34,900 nucleotides of DNA, from positions 1 to 34,900 of the forward strand of contig JAFEDN010000006.1 in NCBI GenBank assembly GCA_018241585.1. The letters are read 5' to 3'. Both the position numbers and the translations under genes were made by a program. Shown here in pieces: positions 7,866 to 16,316 of the stretch. This DNA comes from Pseudomonadota bacterium. Its GTDB lineage: Bacteria; Pseudomonadota; Gammaproteobacteria; Coxiellales; Coxiellaceae. A model generated the notes under the pieces. It did not search any database, was not told where the DNA came from, and saw nothing but the letters and a program-made list of their open reading frames with translations. Numbering within the stretch: the first letter of the stretch is position 1; the number at the start of each line of letters is the position of its first letter.

Positions 7866-10800
7866 CTAGGCCGAAGTATATTCCCATTCTTTCCAAAAAG
7901 AGTTTAGTGGGAAGTATAATCCCAAACGAAGCTTATTTTGCTCTTTTTTGGAAAAAATGGTCGCGTATTTAAATAATTGCTCTTGATAAGTTTGCAGGTT
8001 GTCAGCTATATATTCGCTGGACTTGAATTCGATGATCCAGCGAACCCCGCTAGCATCGATAAAAGTGCGATCTAATATGACTTGGACAGGTTGATTGCTT
8101 AGCATGGTAGTCAAGCTATATTCATGACGGCAATCTTTATGTAAAGGTGAAAATATCCACAAGCCACGGGGGTCATTTATTGTATTTAATAAAGCTTGCT
8201 TAACTATCGATACTGCTTGATCTATATTTGGTTCGGGATAACCCAGTTGGCGCAACTTTCGTTTCCAAATTATTTGCTCGTTATCAATTGCTAAGGGATC
8301 GGGTAGGTGTTGTCTGGCTAGTGCTTCATGAATCACCGTACCTAAAATCGCGGCTTGCTTATTTCTGATAGACAAGATAAATGGAGGAGCCGGTTGATCT
8401 ATATTAGTGGTTAAATTGTCGATATTAGGAGCTTGCCAATTAGCAACTAAGCGTCTCAAATTAAAAACCGGTTGATCAGACAATTGATTGATACCATTAC
8501 TTATTTCCGCTGATTTTAATGGAAACATAGCACAGGAACTGAGGATGTTGCTTCGAAAATAACTCCAAATCAATTTCAAGAAACTGTTTGATGGAGGTGG
8601 CCAGGAATTTAAATCTTTAGGCGGTAAAACCGCTAGTAAATGCACGGTTTTTTTAGCTCTAGTAACAGCTACATAAAATAATCGGCTTATTTCTAACGAT
8701 AATTTCTTTTGTTCTAAATAATTTAGATAAGTGTACAATGAATTATCTTTGCCAGCTTTCTTCTTGATAGGAGCTAATAGTAAATCGGCGCCATCTTTAG
8801 CGTTTACTCTTTCTGTCCACATTAATAATTGTTGGCTATCCGTAGCGCCGCTTCGATGTAGTTGAGGGATGATCACATGATCAAACTCTAAACCTTTGGC
8901 TTTATGAATGGTCATCACTTGTAAGCGTGCATCGGAATTCGGATCAGGGGCTGCGTAGAGTGCTTTTAATTGCTCGTTGAGTAATTGGATATTAAATAAT
9001 GCCCCGGCTTTAAAGGTTTTTTCTAATAATTCAAAAAATGCCTTGACGTTACTTAATTGATTGGTGTGAGTCAGTCCAGCCGGCCCTCCCAAAGCAAGCC
9101 AAGTTTGTTCCACCCATCGGCTGATAGTCGTGCGTCCGGCATTTGCCATTGCTTTTGAAAGAACCGGCACGATTCTTCGTAAGCGCAATTTACCGTCTTC
9201 AGAAAGCTCAGTATTTTTTTCAAAATCTAGTAGGCTTTCTAAAATAGTAGGGTAGGGGGTTTCGGTAATTATTTGTAAATCTTTTAAAATTAATCCGCAA
9301 AAAGGTGCGCGTAATATTGCCAGCCAGGCGATGCGATCAGCACGATGATGCAATGCGCGGGTTAAAGCTGCCAGGTCTTGGATTGCACTGTGCTGGGATA
9401 ATAAGTCTAACTCAACGGCTTGAAAATTAATTTCGGCTGACTGTAATGCCGGTAAAATATGTTTTAAATGAATTCGGGCTCGAACTAAAATCGCTATTTG
9501 TGCGCAAGGTTCTGAATTTCGGATTTTGTGAATAACCGATATTAATTCCTGAGCTTCATAATCATAATTACTACAGCCATAACAGTTGACTGCAGCAAGC
9601 TCAGATTCTTTTTGGGTAGCGGTGGCGGGAAAATAAGGTATGGCTCCTTCAGCAATTTGTCCATTTTGAGGAAAAATATGGGGAAAAATCTGATTATACC
9701 AATTTACCAGCCCGGTACTACAGCGAAAATTTTGTGATAATTGTAATGGTTGCAAGCGGATGTTTTGAATTCCTTGATCCAGGGTTCGTAAAAACAATCC
9801 TACTTCAGCATTGCGAAAACGGTAAATGGATTGCATCGGGTCTCCCACTAAGAAAAGAGTATGATCATCCTCTTGTTGCCATCCCTGGGTGAGTTTTTCC
9901 AAAAGTTTAAATTGAGCTACGGAAGTATCCTGAAATTCATCTACTAAAATATGCCGGATACGGTAATCTAATGCCAGAGCTAAATCAGTTGGTTGATCAA
10001 TTCCTAACGCCTGTGAAGCTCTTAGTCCCATTTCTATAAAATCCATGACGCCTTGTTCTTCAAACAATAAACGGAGTTGCGCTGCTAAAGTAGGCAGTAA
10101 TTCAAATAAGGCTAAAATAATCGCCCATTGTTCGTCACTATAATGGACCGGCGGACAGATTAATATTTCTTGCAATGCTGATTGCAGGGCAGTGTTTGCA
10201 GATAGCTGCAATAAAATATCTTCAAAATATTTTTTTTCAAAAGTTTTAGCTGGAAAACCATGGTTTTTATTAACAGTTTTGCGCCACTCAAATTGTTCAG
10301 TCAATAACGCTTGAGCCAAAGATTTCCACAAACTGAGCTGATTGTAGTGAGTTTCGGGAAATTGAGACAAATCAGCCCAAGCGGTTAAACTTTTTTCAGG
10401 AGCAGTAGTTAACAGATTGTTACCTGCATATTTGAGCAAATTAAATAAGGATTGTTTGACCCCCGAAGTCAACAGCATTTTATGAGTTTTTTCAATCAAC
10501 TCCTGTGCTAACAGTTTAAGGCCCTGTTGTAAACGATTTCGCAGTTGTATCCCTGGAGTACTGGATAAAATATAAGGTAACCATTGTTCTCTTTTTCGAA
10601 GTAAATCAGAACATAGTTTAATCAACTTAGGAGCGTCATTATCTAAATATTTTAATAATGCCGCTGGCGATGAGTGTAAAATAACTTCCTGGGCAGCCTT
10701 TTGATATAATAATTTTGGGTTTTCAATAACATTGGCAAAGATACTAACTCCTGATAATATCGGCATTCTGCTATTCAAATAGCCACAAAGCGCATCAATG

Positions 10801-11150
10801 GTCATAATTTTAAGCCGTTGCGGATTTTGTAAAATATTCCAATTCAACAAGTAATTTTTTTCCAGCACTTTTTGAGCTAATTCTCTAGTATGCGGTTGAT
10901 TACTGGTGCTGGCAGAGATCACTCGCTGACGCATTTCAGCAGCGGCTTTGCGAGTAAAAGTGATCGCTAAAATTTCTTCTGGAGTCTGACAAGCGTTTGC
11001 CAATAATGATAAGTAACGCTGTGTTAACAACTCGGTTTTTCCTGACCCGGCGGGTGCTTGGACGATAAATGATTTGCTAAAATCTAGTGCTTCAAAACGG
11101 GCTTGTTGATCCGTTGTTTTTTGGTTGTCGATCAGTTCATTCATTTTCAT
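7866..11150 (-). CDS. addA: AddA/RecB-like UvrD-family helicase-nuclease
   Basis: ATP-dependent DNA helicase with a C-terminal nuclease, expected to pair with the upstream AddB-like protein in double-strand-break end resection before RecA loading. In the 1094-residue reading: Walker A APAGSGKT near residue 33, LAITFTRKAAAEMRQR (motif Ia), LVDEFQDTS (motif II, near 402), GDPMQSIYRFR (motif III), QVMTIHKAKGLEF (motif V) and LFYVAVTRAKK (motif VI, near 828). The nuclease domain has GTVIHEALA near 940, then LDRTF and EFKSSEY near 1035-1040. The start is taken at the ATG at 11150, which overlaps the end of addB by 14 bases; an ATG at 11144 is almost equally good. Longer starts would run 85 bases into addB. 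Confidence 0.9.
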   Translation of the reverse strand: MKMNELIDNQKTTDQQARFEALDFSKSFIVQAPAGSGKTELLTQRYLSLLANACQTPEEILAITFTRKAAAEMRQRVISASTSNQPHTRELAQKVLEKNYLLNWNILQNPQRLKIMTIDALCGYLNSRMPILSGVSIFANVIENPKLLYQKAAQEVILHSSPAALLKYLDNDAPKLIKLCSDLLRKREQWLPYILSSTPGIQLRNRLQQGLKLLAQELIEKTHKMLLTSGVKQSLFNLLKYAGNNLLTTAPEKSLTAWADLSQFPETHYNQLSLWKSLAQALLTEQFEWRKTVNKNHGFPAKTFEKKYFEDILLQLSANTALQSALQEILICPPVHYSDEQWAIILALFELLPTLAAQLRLLFEEQGVMDFIEMGLRASQALGIDQPTDLALALDYRIRHILVDEFQDTSVAQFKLLEKLTQGWQQEDDHTLFLVGDPMQSIYRFRNAEVGLFLRTLDQGIQNIRLQPLQLSQNFRCSTGLVNWYNQIFPHIFPQNGQIAEGAIPYFPATATQKESELAAVNCYGCSNYDYEAQELISVIHKIRNSEPCAQIAILVRARIHLKHILPALQSAEINFQAVELDLLSQHSAIQDLAALTRALHHRADRIAWLAILRAPFCGLILKDLQIITETPYPTILESLLDFEKNTELSEDGKLRLRRIVPVLSKAMANAGRTTISRWVEQTWLALGGPAGLTHTNQLSNVKAFFELLEKTFKAGALFNIQLLNEQLKALYAAPDPNSDARLQVMTIHKAKGLEFDHVIIPQLHRSGATDSQQLLMWTERVNAKDGADLLLAPIKKKAGKDNSLYTYLNYLEQKKLSLEISRLFYVAVTRAKKTVHLLAVLPPKDLNSWPPPSNSFLKLIWSYFRSNILSSCAMFPLKSAEISNGINQLSDQPVFNLRRLVANWQAPNIDNLTTNIDQPAPPFILSIRNKQAAILGTVIHEALARQHLPDPLAIDNEQIIWKRKLRQLGYPEPNIDQAVSIVKQALLNTINDPRGLWIFSPLHKDCRHEYSLTTMLSNQPVQVILDRTFIDASGVRWIIEFKSSEYIADNLQTYQEQLFKYATIFSKKEQNKLRLGLYFPLNSFWKEWEYTSA

Positions 11151-13698
11151 TGGAATAGTCTTTAAAAGTTTCTTGGATACGGCATAAAGATTGTAATTGG
11201 CAGTTTTTGCAAGGTTTGCCATTATCTGCCGGTGCTACTGCAGCAAAACCAGTTTTAAACTCCAGTGCGAGCTTTGTTAACGATTGACGCCAATCATTGA
11301 TTAAACTGGACCATGACTCAGTGCTAACGACTTGTTCAGGAAAATAACCTTCGAACGTTTCTTGATGTAGCCCTTTAAATTTGCATTCTCCGGATTTTAT
11401 TTGAGCGAAAGCAATACCTGAAAGAGCTTGGTTAGGTTGAACAGCCACGGCATAGCAGGGTAGTTGTGGTTGTTGTAATCGGGCATTTTCCCATCCTCTG
11501 GTGTCAAATGAGCCGGTTTTATAATCAATCAAAAATAACTGATTATTTTCTAATTGATCAATCCGATCTAAAGTGATATTAAATTTGAGGTCAGATAAAC
11601 TAAGAATTTTTCTAGCTTCTCGTGCAAAAACTCGAAATGCGGGACGTTGTTTTTCAAGATTGAGCCATTCGATCATAACTTGAATCAGTCGCAATTTTTC
11701 TACTTCAATGAACACATTGTTAATATTAATAAAATGTTCATTAATTACTTGCTGTACGGTATTTTCAACAAGCTGCTGCAGAGTAGCAGGATTCATCTGG
11801 ATCAAGTTTTCTTGGTTTTTAATATCTGACCACAATAGATCTAAAACTCGATGGGTTAAATTGCCATGTGTTTTAGCGGAGATTCCTATTTGAGGTTCAT
11901 CTAAGCTGGTAGCGTGTAACCGGTAAAAAGCAAAGGCTTGAAAGGGGCATTCGGCTTGCCTTTTTAGAACACTACTTCCTCCGGAAACCGTATCAGTTTT
12001 TATGGGATAACCCATTTGATCTAGTAACTGTTCTTGAGATTTACTGTTAAAAAGCATCTCATACCCATTCAACACTGGAATATTATCGTTGAATGTAGAT
12101 TCTTGCTTTAAATTTAGGGGAATTAACCTGCTGAATTGAGCCGACTGATCCAAACGGTTGGAGCAACTTAAGTAAACCTCGCTGGTAGCTAATAACCGGG
12201 CAGTTACTTTCTGAGCGTAAGCTAATTCTTGCTCGGCAGAACTGTGCGGTATATTTAATTTTTTTTGTAATGAATAAGGCAAAAAAGGATTAGGGGTAGG
12301 GACGCATGGCCAATGCTCTTCATTCAAACCCATTACCCAGATAGCATCAAAGGCATATCCATTACACTGATGGATATCAAATATTTGTATTGGCGAGAAC
12401 CGGTTGTGTTGAGCTTGAAAAAGAGTATGTGTAGTCAACTGGTATAAACATTGATAAGCCGTCAATTTAGAAATTTCACCGTGGATTACATCCAACTCGT
12501 TTAATTGTTCTAATAATTCCTGCCAACGGGTTATGACTTGATATTCTTCTAAAGTGAATACTCGTTGCCCTGGCCAGCCTAAAGCGTTTAGTTGTTCCAC
12601 AAATAGATGCGACCATTGGCTAGGTAAGAGTTTTTGATCGGGAAGATTAATTGCAAACAAACGACGCCAACGTGTTAACCAAGTATGATTAGGATAATGA
12701 TTTTGCCATTTTTGGATGGCCTTAAAAATTAGTGTGATCGGAATCTCAATAGTTTCTGCTTGCCGGCATTCTGCATCAATCATAGCGCCTATGTTAAAAT
12801 CCGGTTGGTTTTGACATAAGTAAGGAGATTGTAATAAATAGCTTAGTATCTCATAAGGCAGATGATGAACATTCAATGATAATATTTTTAGTGCTACGGA
12901 CACGATTTCAAATTCAGCCAAAGCTCGCTTGCAAGATAATTGGTTAAATAGTTTTTGGATGTTTTCTTGACGCTCCGATAGCCGCAAATCAATGAGTGCT
13001 ACTTTAGCATCTGGATTTTGCGCGATTTTATTTTTGATCCAATTTGTTGCTGCCGACACTTCTGTTTCTGAGTCTTTAAAAACAGCGGCAGCCAATTTTT
13101 TCTCGCCCGCTTGCGACTCGATTGCAGGATTTACCAGCTGATTAACCGGTATCCACTGCTTGATCTTATTAAAAAGAGCTAAATAAGCTGGAGCAATTTC
13201 CTCAAAACCGGCTAAAAGGAGCTCTTTAGTACCTTTTAAATCTTGAGGAATTATTCTTTGCTCAATCTGGTGTGCTAGTTCCGCTTCACTGATCCATAGC
13301 CGGAGCCGGCAAAGTTCAGAAAATTGCTTTGCCCAGCTAATAAAAGCCTCGACTTCTAATGAACCCGAAGCAATTTTGTTAATATTGTCGAGGTCCATTT
13401 GCCAAAGATGGAGCAACCGCCAGGCTTGTTGCAGAGCTGAAGCCATATCGGAATGTTTGCTGATTTGCACCCATAATTGATGTTCTTGAAATTGACTTAG
13501 AACGATCTGTTCACCGAATAGATGTGACCCCCAGAAAGTCCTTAACCAGGCTTCAATAGGTAAAATGCTGGGAGTTGCTAATACATCTGAATTTTGGTTC
13601 AACTCCATGCGAAATTGCTGGTGTAAATGTCCAGCGAGCTGTTGATTAGCTGTTAAAACAATGACTTGTTGCTGACTTAAAGATATCAATTTATTCAT
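11137..13698 (-). CDS. addB: AddB-like nuclease subunit with iron-sulfur cysteines (TIGR03623-type)
   Basis: About 853 residues. The N-terminus (VIVLTANQQLAGHL) matches the degenerate helicase-like domain of AddB-type proteins seen in gammaproteobacteria. The C-terminal PD-(D/E)XK nuclease is indicated by LDRIDQLENNQLFLIDYKTG near residue 725. Four cysteines, one in AECPFQAF near residue 580 and three in CKNCQLQSLC near residues 825-840, reproduce the AddB 4Fe-4S staple around the nuclease core. It is the first gene of the pair and overlaps addA. Starts at 13719, 13707 and 13698 are in frame and none has a clear Shine-Dalgarno; 13698 is a compromise. The 386-base upstream region holds DnaA-box-like sites. 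Confidence 0.85.
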   Translation of the reverse strand: MNKLISLSQQQVIVLTANQQLAGHLHQQFRMELNQNSDVLATPSILPIEAWLRTFWGSHLFGEQIVLSQFQEHQLWVQISKHSDMASALQQAWRLLHLWQMDLDNINKIASGSLEVEAFISWAKQFSELCRLRLWISEAELAHQIEQRIIPQDLKGTKELLLAGFEEIAPAYLALFNKIKQWIPVNQLVNPAIESQAGEKKLAAAVFKDSETEVSAATNWIKNKIAQNPDAKVALIDLRLSERQENIQKLFNQLSCKRALAEFEIVSVALKILSLNVHHLPYEILSYLLQSPYLCQNQPDFNIGAMIDAECRQAETIEIPITLIFKAIQKWQNHYPNHTWLTRWRRLFAINLPDQKLLPSQWSHLFVEQLNALGWPGQRVFTLEEYQVITRWQELLEQLNELDVIHGEISKLTAYQCLYQLTTHTLFQAQHNRFSPIQIFDIHQCNGYAFDAIWVMGLNEEHWPCVPTPNPFLPYSLQKKLNIPHSSAEQELAYAQKVTARLLATSEVYLSCSNRLDQSAQFSRLIPLNLKQESTFNDNIPVLNGYEMLFNSKSQEQLLDQMGYPIKTDTVSGGSSVLKRQAECPFQAFAFYRLHATSLDEPQIGISAKTHGNLTHRVLDLLWSDIKNQENLIQMNPATLQQLVENTVQQVINEHFININNVFIEVEKLRLIQVMIEWLNLEKQRPAFRVFAREARKILSLSDLKFNITLDRIDQLENNQLFLIDYKTGSFDTRGWENARLQQPQLPCYAVAVQPNQALSGIAFAQIKSGECKFKGLHQETFEGYFPEQVVSTESWSSLINDWRQSLTKLALEFKTGFAAVAPADNGKPCKNCQLQSLCRIQETFKDYSNENE

Positions 13699-13890
13699 AC
13701 TTGACATGTACTTGCACACAGGGGTAGCTAGATTATATCGATTTAAATTGTGATAACCAAATCAAAATATAAAAAAAGTTTAATATTTTATTAAGTTGTT
13801 GAAATATAATTAAAAATTTGTTGTGACTAAAATCAGTTCAATTTGATCTAAGTGTTGGTATTTGTAGAATAATTAGAAGATTTACGAAGG

Positions 13891-13925
13891 ATATTCACAA
13901 AGTTATCCACAAAATTTGTGAATAA
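13891..13925. promoter_or_regulatory. Cluster of DnaA-box-like sites
   Basis: TTATCCACA at 13903-13911 and TTATTCACA (minus strand) at 13917-13925 both match the TTATNCACA consensus perfectly; ATATTCACA at 13891-13899 has one mismatch. Gaps are 3 and 5 bases. A further one-mismatch site is at 13822-13830 (minus strand). The 386-base gap between addB and the RRM gene is otherwise very AT-rich, especially 13755-13830, and separates divergent genes. It could be a DnaA-responsive promoter, a DnaA-titration site or an origin-like element. No dnaA, dnaN or mnmG gene is in the window. Confidence 0.6.
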
Positions 13926-14105
13926 CTTATATTGCCTGAAACCTAGCGAAAACTATCAAAATCTCGATTTAAAATGGTAGACAAAATTTCTTGGCTGTGC
14001 TAGATTGGAATTGGTAGCGTTGCAGCATTTTGAGACGGGCGTGTTTATGCTCTCTTTAATGAGTTGCTATGCAGTTGTTTTTTTTTGTTATGAGAGTGTT
14101 AACAC

Positions 14106-14474
14106 ATGAGCAATAAAATTTATGTAGGCAATTTATCTTATCGGACTGTTGAGGATCAATTAACTCAACAATTTTCAAAGTTCGGACAAATTTCTAATAC
14201 CGTAATTGTAATGGACCGTGCAACTAACCGTTCAAAAGGTTTTGGCTTTATTACTTTTGATAATGAAAACGCAGCTCAACAAGCTGTCCAAGAAATGAAT
14301 GGTAAAGAAATTGATGGCCGTACCGTTAAGGTGAGCATTGCCAAACCTCCAAAAGAGCGCGAAGGTGGTGGTGCTGGCGGTGGTGGTCGTCCAGGCGGCC
14401 GTTCAGGTGGCTTCGGCGCACGTCGTGACGGCGGCGGTGGCAGAATGGGCGGTGGTCGCGGCGGAAATTATTAA
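14106..14474 (+). CDS. Glycine-rich RNA-binding protein (single RRM)
   Basis: 122 residues: one RRM (1-80) with RNP2 IYVGNLSY and RNP1 SKGFGFITF, then a Gly/Arg-rich tail (about 85-122) with RGG-like repeats ending in GGRGGNY. Proteins of this shape bind single-stranded RNA and are often cold- or stress-regulated in bacteria; the target here is unknown. The ATG is immediately preceded by the perfect palindrome GTGTTAACAC (14096-14105), which sits between the GAGAG ribosome-binding candidate and the start and could be an operator or RNA hairpin. A poly-T run of about ten bases precedes it. Monocistronic by context. Confidence 0.93.
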   Translation: MSNKIYVGNLSYRTVEDQLTQQFSKFGQISNTVIVMDRATNRSKGFGFITFDNENAAQQAVQEMNGKEIDGRTVKVSIAKPPKEREGGGAGGGGRPGGRSGGFGARRDGGGGRMGGGRGGNY

Positions 14475-14491
14475 TCTGCCCTGATTTTTAA

Positions 14492-14513
14492 TCTTTGCCA
14501 AGGAAGGCAAAGA
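14492..14513 (+). terminator. Hairpin downstream of the RRM gene
   Basis: A perfect 8-bp stem, TCTTTGCC and GGCAAAGA, with a 6-base loop, 18 bases after the RRM stop codon. The following bases are AAGTTTACC, so a proper U-tract is lacking. It may be a weak terminator or an mRNA 3'-end stabiliser. Confidence 0.4.
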
Positions 14514-14642
14514 AAGTTTACCGAAAACTGTATTTTTCTTGTCGTAGGCAAAATTGCGGAATTTTATTGCTGGTATTTTTACTAAAATAATCTGCTTTTT
14601 TTGCCTATTTTTTTATCCGGTTCTATCCCATTAGTCATTGAT

Positions 14643-14648
14643 TATAAT
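14643..14648 (+). promoter_or_regulatory. Candidate -10 of the 14675 gene
   Basis: Perfect TATAAT placed 26 bases before the ATG, giving a leader of about 20 bases. No convincing -35 is seen at the right distance. Confidence 0.35.
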
Positions 14649-14674
14649 TTTTTCTACAAAGATTAGATAACTCT

Positions 14675-15307
14675 ATGCGCAGCAATTTATTTAAACTAGA
14701 ATGGAGAGACCAGCCAGGAGACTTCAAAGCACTAGCGATTAAACAAGGATTTAACTTCTATTGGAAAACCTACAATAATTTTGAGCTTGATGAAAAAACA
14801 AAATTGGCCGAGCTCAAAGTTATTGCCGAAAAATATCATTCCTATCATGCAGCCTCTGCCTACGCCAATATGTGCTTGTTAAAACTATCTCCTAATTCAC
14901 CTATTCTAGTAGAAGAACTCAAGAAAATTACATCTTGGTACAGCAGTACGATGATGATCCATGGTTCGCCAACTTTTTATTATTTAGCAACTGTTTGTTC
15001 GCAATATGCAGAAATAGCAACCGATAGTAAAGCTCAGAATATCTTATTAGTCGAAGCTTATACCTATATCCAAGCCGGTTTAGCATTAAAAGAAATGTCG
15101 GAAGACGCTCTTTTTAACGCTTACTTAGGTCGGTCATTTTCAGCTATTCATTTGCGCTTTAACACGCCGGAGGAGTTACAAAGTTATTGTTTAAAAGCCC
15201 TCCATGATGTACCTAATATAGAAAGTGCTAAACAGCAGTTAATTGATCGGTATCTTTGTCAAATCCATACCCATCGTAAAAACGAATTATTACCTTGTGA
15301 TTTGTAA
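14675..15307 (+). CDS. Hypothetical helical protein, 210 aa
   Basis: I do not recognise a family with confidence. The product has no signal peptide or membrane segment. It is rich in predicted amphipathic helices with repeated Ala/Tyr/Leu spacing (YHAASAYANMCLLKL; FYYLATVCSQYAEIA; VEAYTYIQAGLALKE), which looks like a TPR-type or other alpha-solenoid arrangement. The N-terminus SNLFKLEWRDQPGDFKALA resembles openings seen in Legionellales hypothetical proteins, but this is recollection, not a match. The last 18 bases overlap the 3' end of the convergent YopT-like gene. Ribosome-binding signal is weak. A secreted effector is possible but untested. Confidence 0.75.
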   Translation: MRSNLFKLEWRDQPGDFKALAIKQGFNFYWKTYNNFELDEKTKLAELKVIAEKYHSYHAASAYANMCLLKLSPNSPILVEELKKITSWYSSTMMIHGSPTFYYLATVCSQYAEIATDSKAQNILLVEAYTYIQAGLALKEMSEDALFNAYLGRSFSAIHLRFNTPEELQSYCLKALHDVPNIESAKQQLIDRYLCQIHTHRKNELLPCDL

Positions 15308-16093
15308 TTTCGGTGCTGCAGGGGCTGGATGCCGTGGAGCATCCGCTGTCTTACTAAACATCCCATACCTTGTAGTAGATACCTTAACTTCTACAGCTTT
15401 TGGGGTATTTTGTTGCCTTATGGCTTCGTGTAATTGATCGCTCGTTTCTTTTTTAACCCAATGATCAGTAAATGCATCAATGGAAATATTGACGGCTCCA
15501 CTATAAACTCGCTGATAAGCCTGGAAATAACTTTGAAGCCACGAATAAGGGTTTTTCTCCTCTGAAGGTTTAAAATCCACGGGCAGAATAAAGTTAATCT
15601 CGCCGCGTGCTGCATCAAATAGTTTAAATATAATATTTTCGCCATTGCGAACTACGTGGGCTACTGCTACATGGCTTTTTTCTTTTGATTGAAACGCGAT
15701 GGTTTTAATTCCAGGCTCTAATAAAAGTTTCATTAATGTCGCTTCGTCCGACTCTGCTTCGTTTTCTTTTTTAATTTTTGGACCGAATGTAGCCAATACC
15801 TCATGTAATGGAGAATTATTCTTTCTTACCGCCACTTGCATTTCGATAATACGGCCGATAGATTGTTCATCTAATCCGTCTACCGAATAAGCTGTTTCAG
15901 GAGTGGTGTGCTGAAACTCGAGCCAATTGAAGGAAATACCGCAACATACTCCATTATCAATGAGCCGGGCTTTGGCTCCATTTCCGCTGCCAATCAAACG
16001 CCTTTGCTGATTTTCAATAAATGGATGAGTACCTTGATTAAACTCAAATATTAGCTGTCCACCATAATCTTTAACTTCTGTAAATAAACCCAT
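15290..16093 (-). CDS. YopT/AvrPphB-like cysteine protease (C58-type), candidate effector
   Basis: 267 residues with a plausible C58 papain-fold triad. NGVCCGISFNWLEF gives Cys50 in the GVC-x-x-x-S-x-x-W context of YopT-type enzymes. SHVAVAH gives His141, and KLFDAARGEINF gives Asp160, matching the family's His strand followed 15-20 residues later by FDPNxGE. Pseudomonas and Yersinia members cleave prenylated Rho GTPases or kinases in the host cell. No signal peptide or membrane segment; the C-terminus is a Pro/Ala-rich tail. It lies downstream of the histidine kinase in the same direction, with its own upstream YTTAAK repeats. Start at ATG 16093, with GAAAGA nearby. Identification is by motif reading only; His146 is an alternative base. 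Confidence 0.6.
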   Translation of the reverse strand: MGLFTEVKDYGGQLIFEFNQGTHPFIENQQRRLIGSGNGAKARLIDNGVCCGISFNWLEFQHTTPETAYSVDGLDEQSIGRIIEMQVAVRKNNSPLHEVLATFGPKIKKENEAESDEATLMKLLLEPGIKTIAFQSKEKSHVAVAHVVRNGENIIFKLFDAARGEINFILPVDFKPSEEKNPYSWLQSYFQAYQRVYSGAVNISIDAFTDHWVKKETSDQLHEAIRQQNTPKAVEVKVSTTRYGMFSKTADAPRHPAPAAPKLQITR

Positions 16094-16166
16094 TTTATCT
16101 TTCTATTATTTTATTACTTAATCTTCTTTACTCTCATAGAATATTTTAAAAGACTTAGCTTAGAGA

Positions 16167-16197
16167 AAAATTAAAAAACTCTTAAGAAAAGATTAAC
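16167..16197 (-). promoter_or_regulatory. PmrA/QseB-type box, three half-sites
   Basis: Read on the minus strand: GTTAAT-N5-CTTAAG-N5-TTTAAT, an 11-bp period. The last two fit YTTAAK-N5-YTTAAK exactly. A TAAAAT -10 candidate follows 18 bases downstream, and the YopT-like start codon is about 74 bases from the last half-site. The spacing suits activation of that gene by the neighbouring response regulator. Confidence 0.6.
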
Positions 16198-16316
16198 AAC
16201 TCTGTAGTATCTTTGCACAACGGGTTGAAGGGTAGGAGTTAATAGCTGAAAATAAAGGCAAACAATAAAAAAGTCAGGAGAAAAAATTTTTTTTATCCGC
16301 GCCCCAGATGAGGAAC

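Noticed and set aside
13779..13795. TTTAAT-N5-ATTAAG, a possible further PmrA/QseB box upstream of addB
   Set aside because: Only two half-sites, one of them off consensus, in a very AT-rich stretch where such matches are expected by chance.
15699..15890. Open frame antisense to the YopT-like gene
   Set aside because: Shadow frame with no domain or ribosome-binding site.
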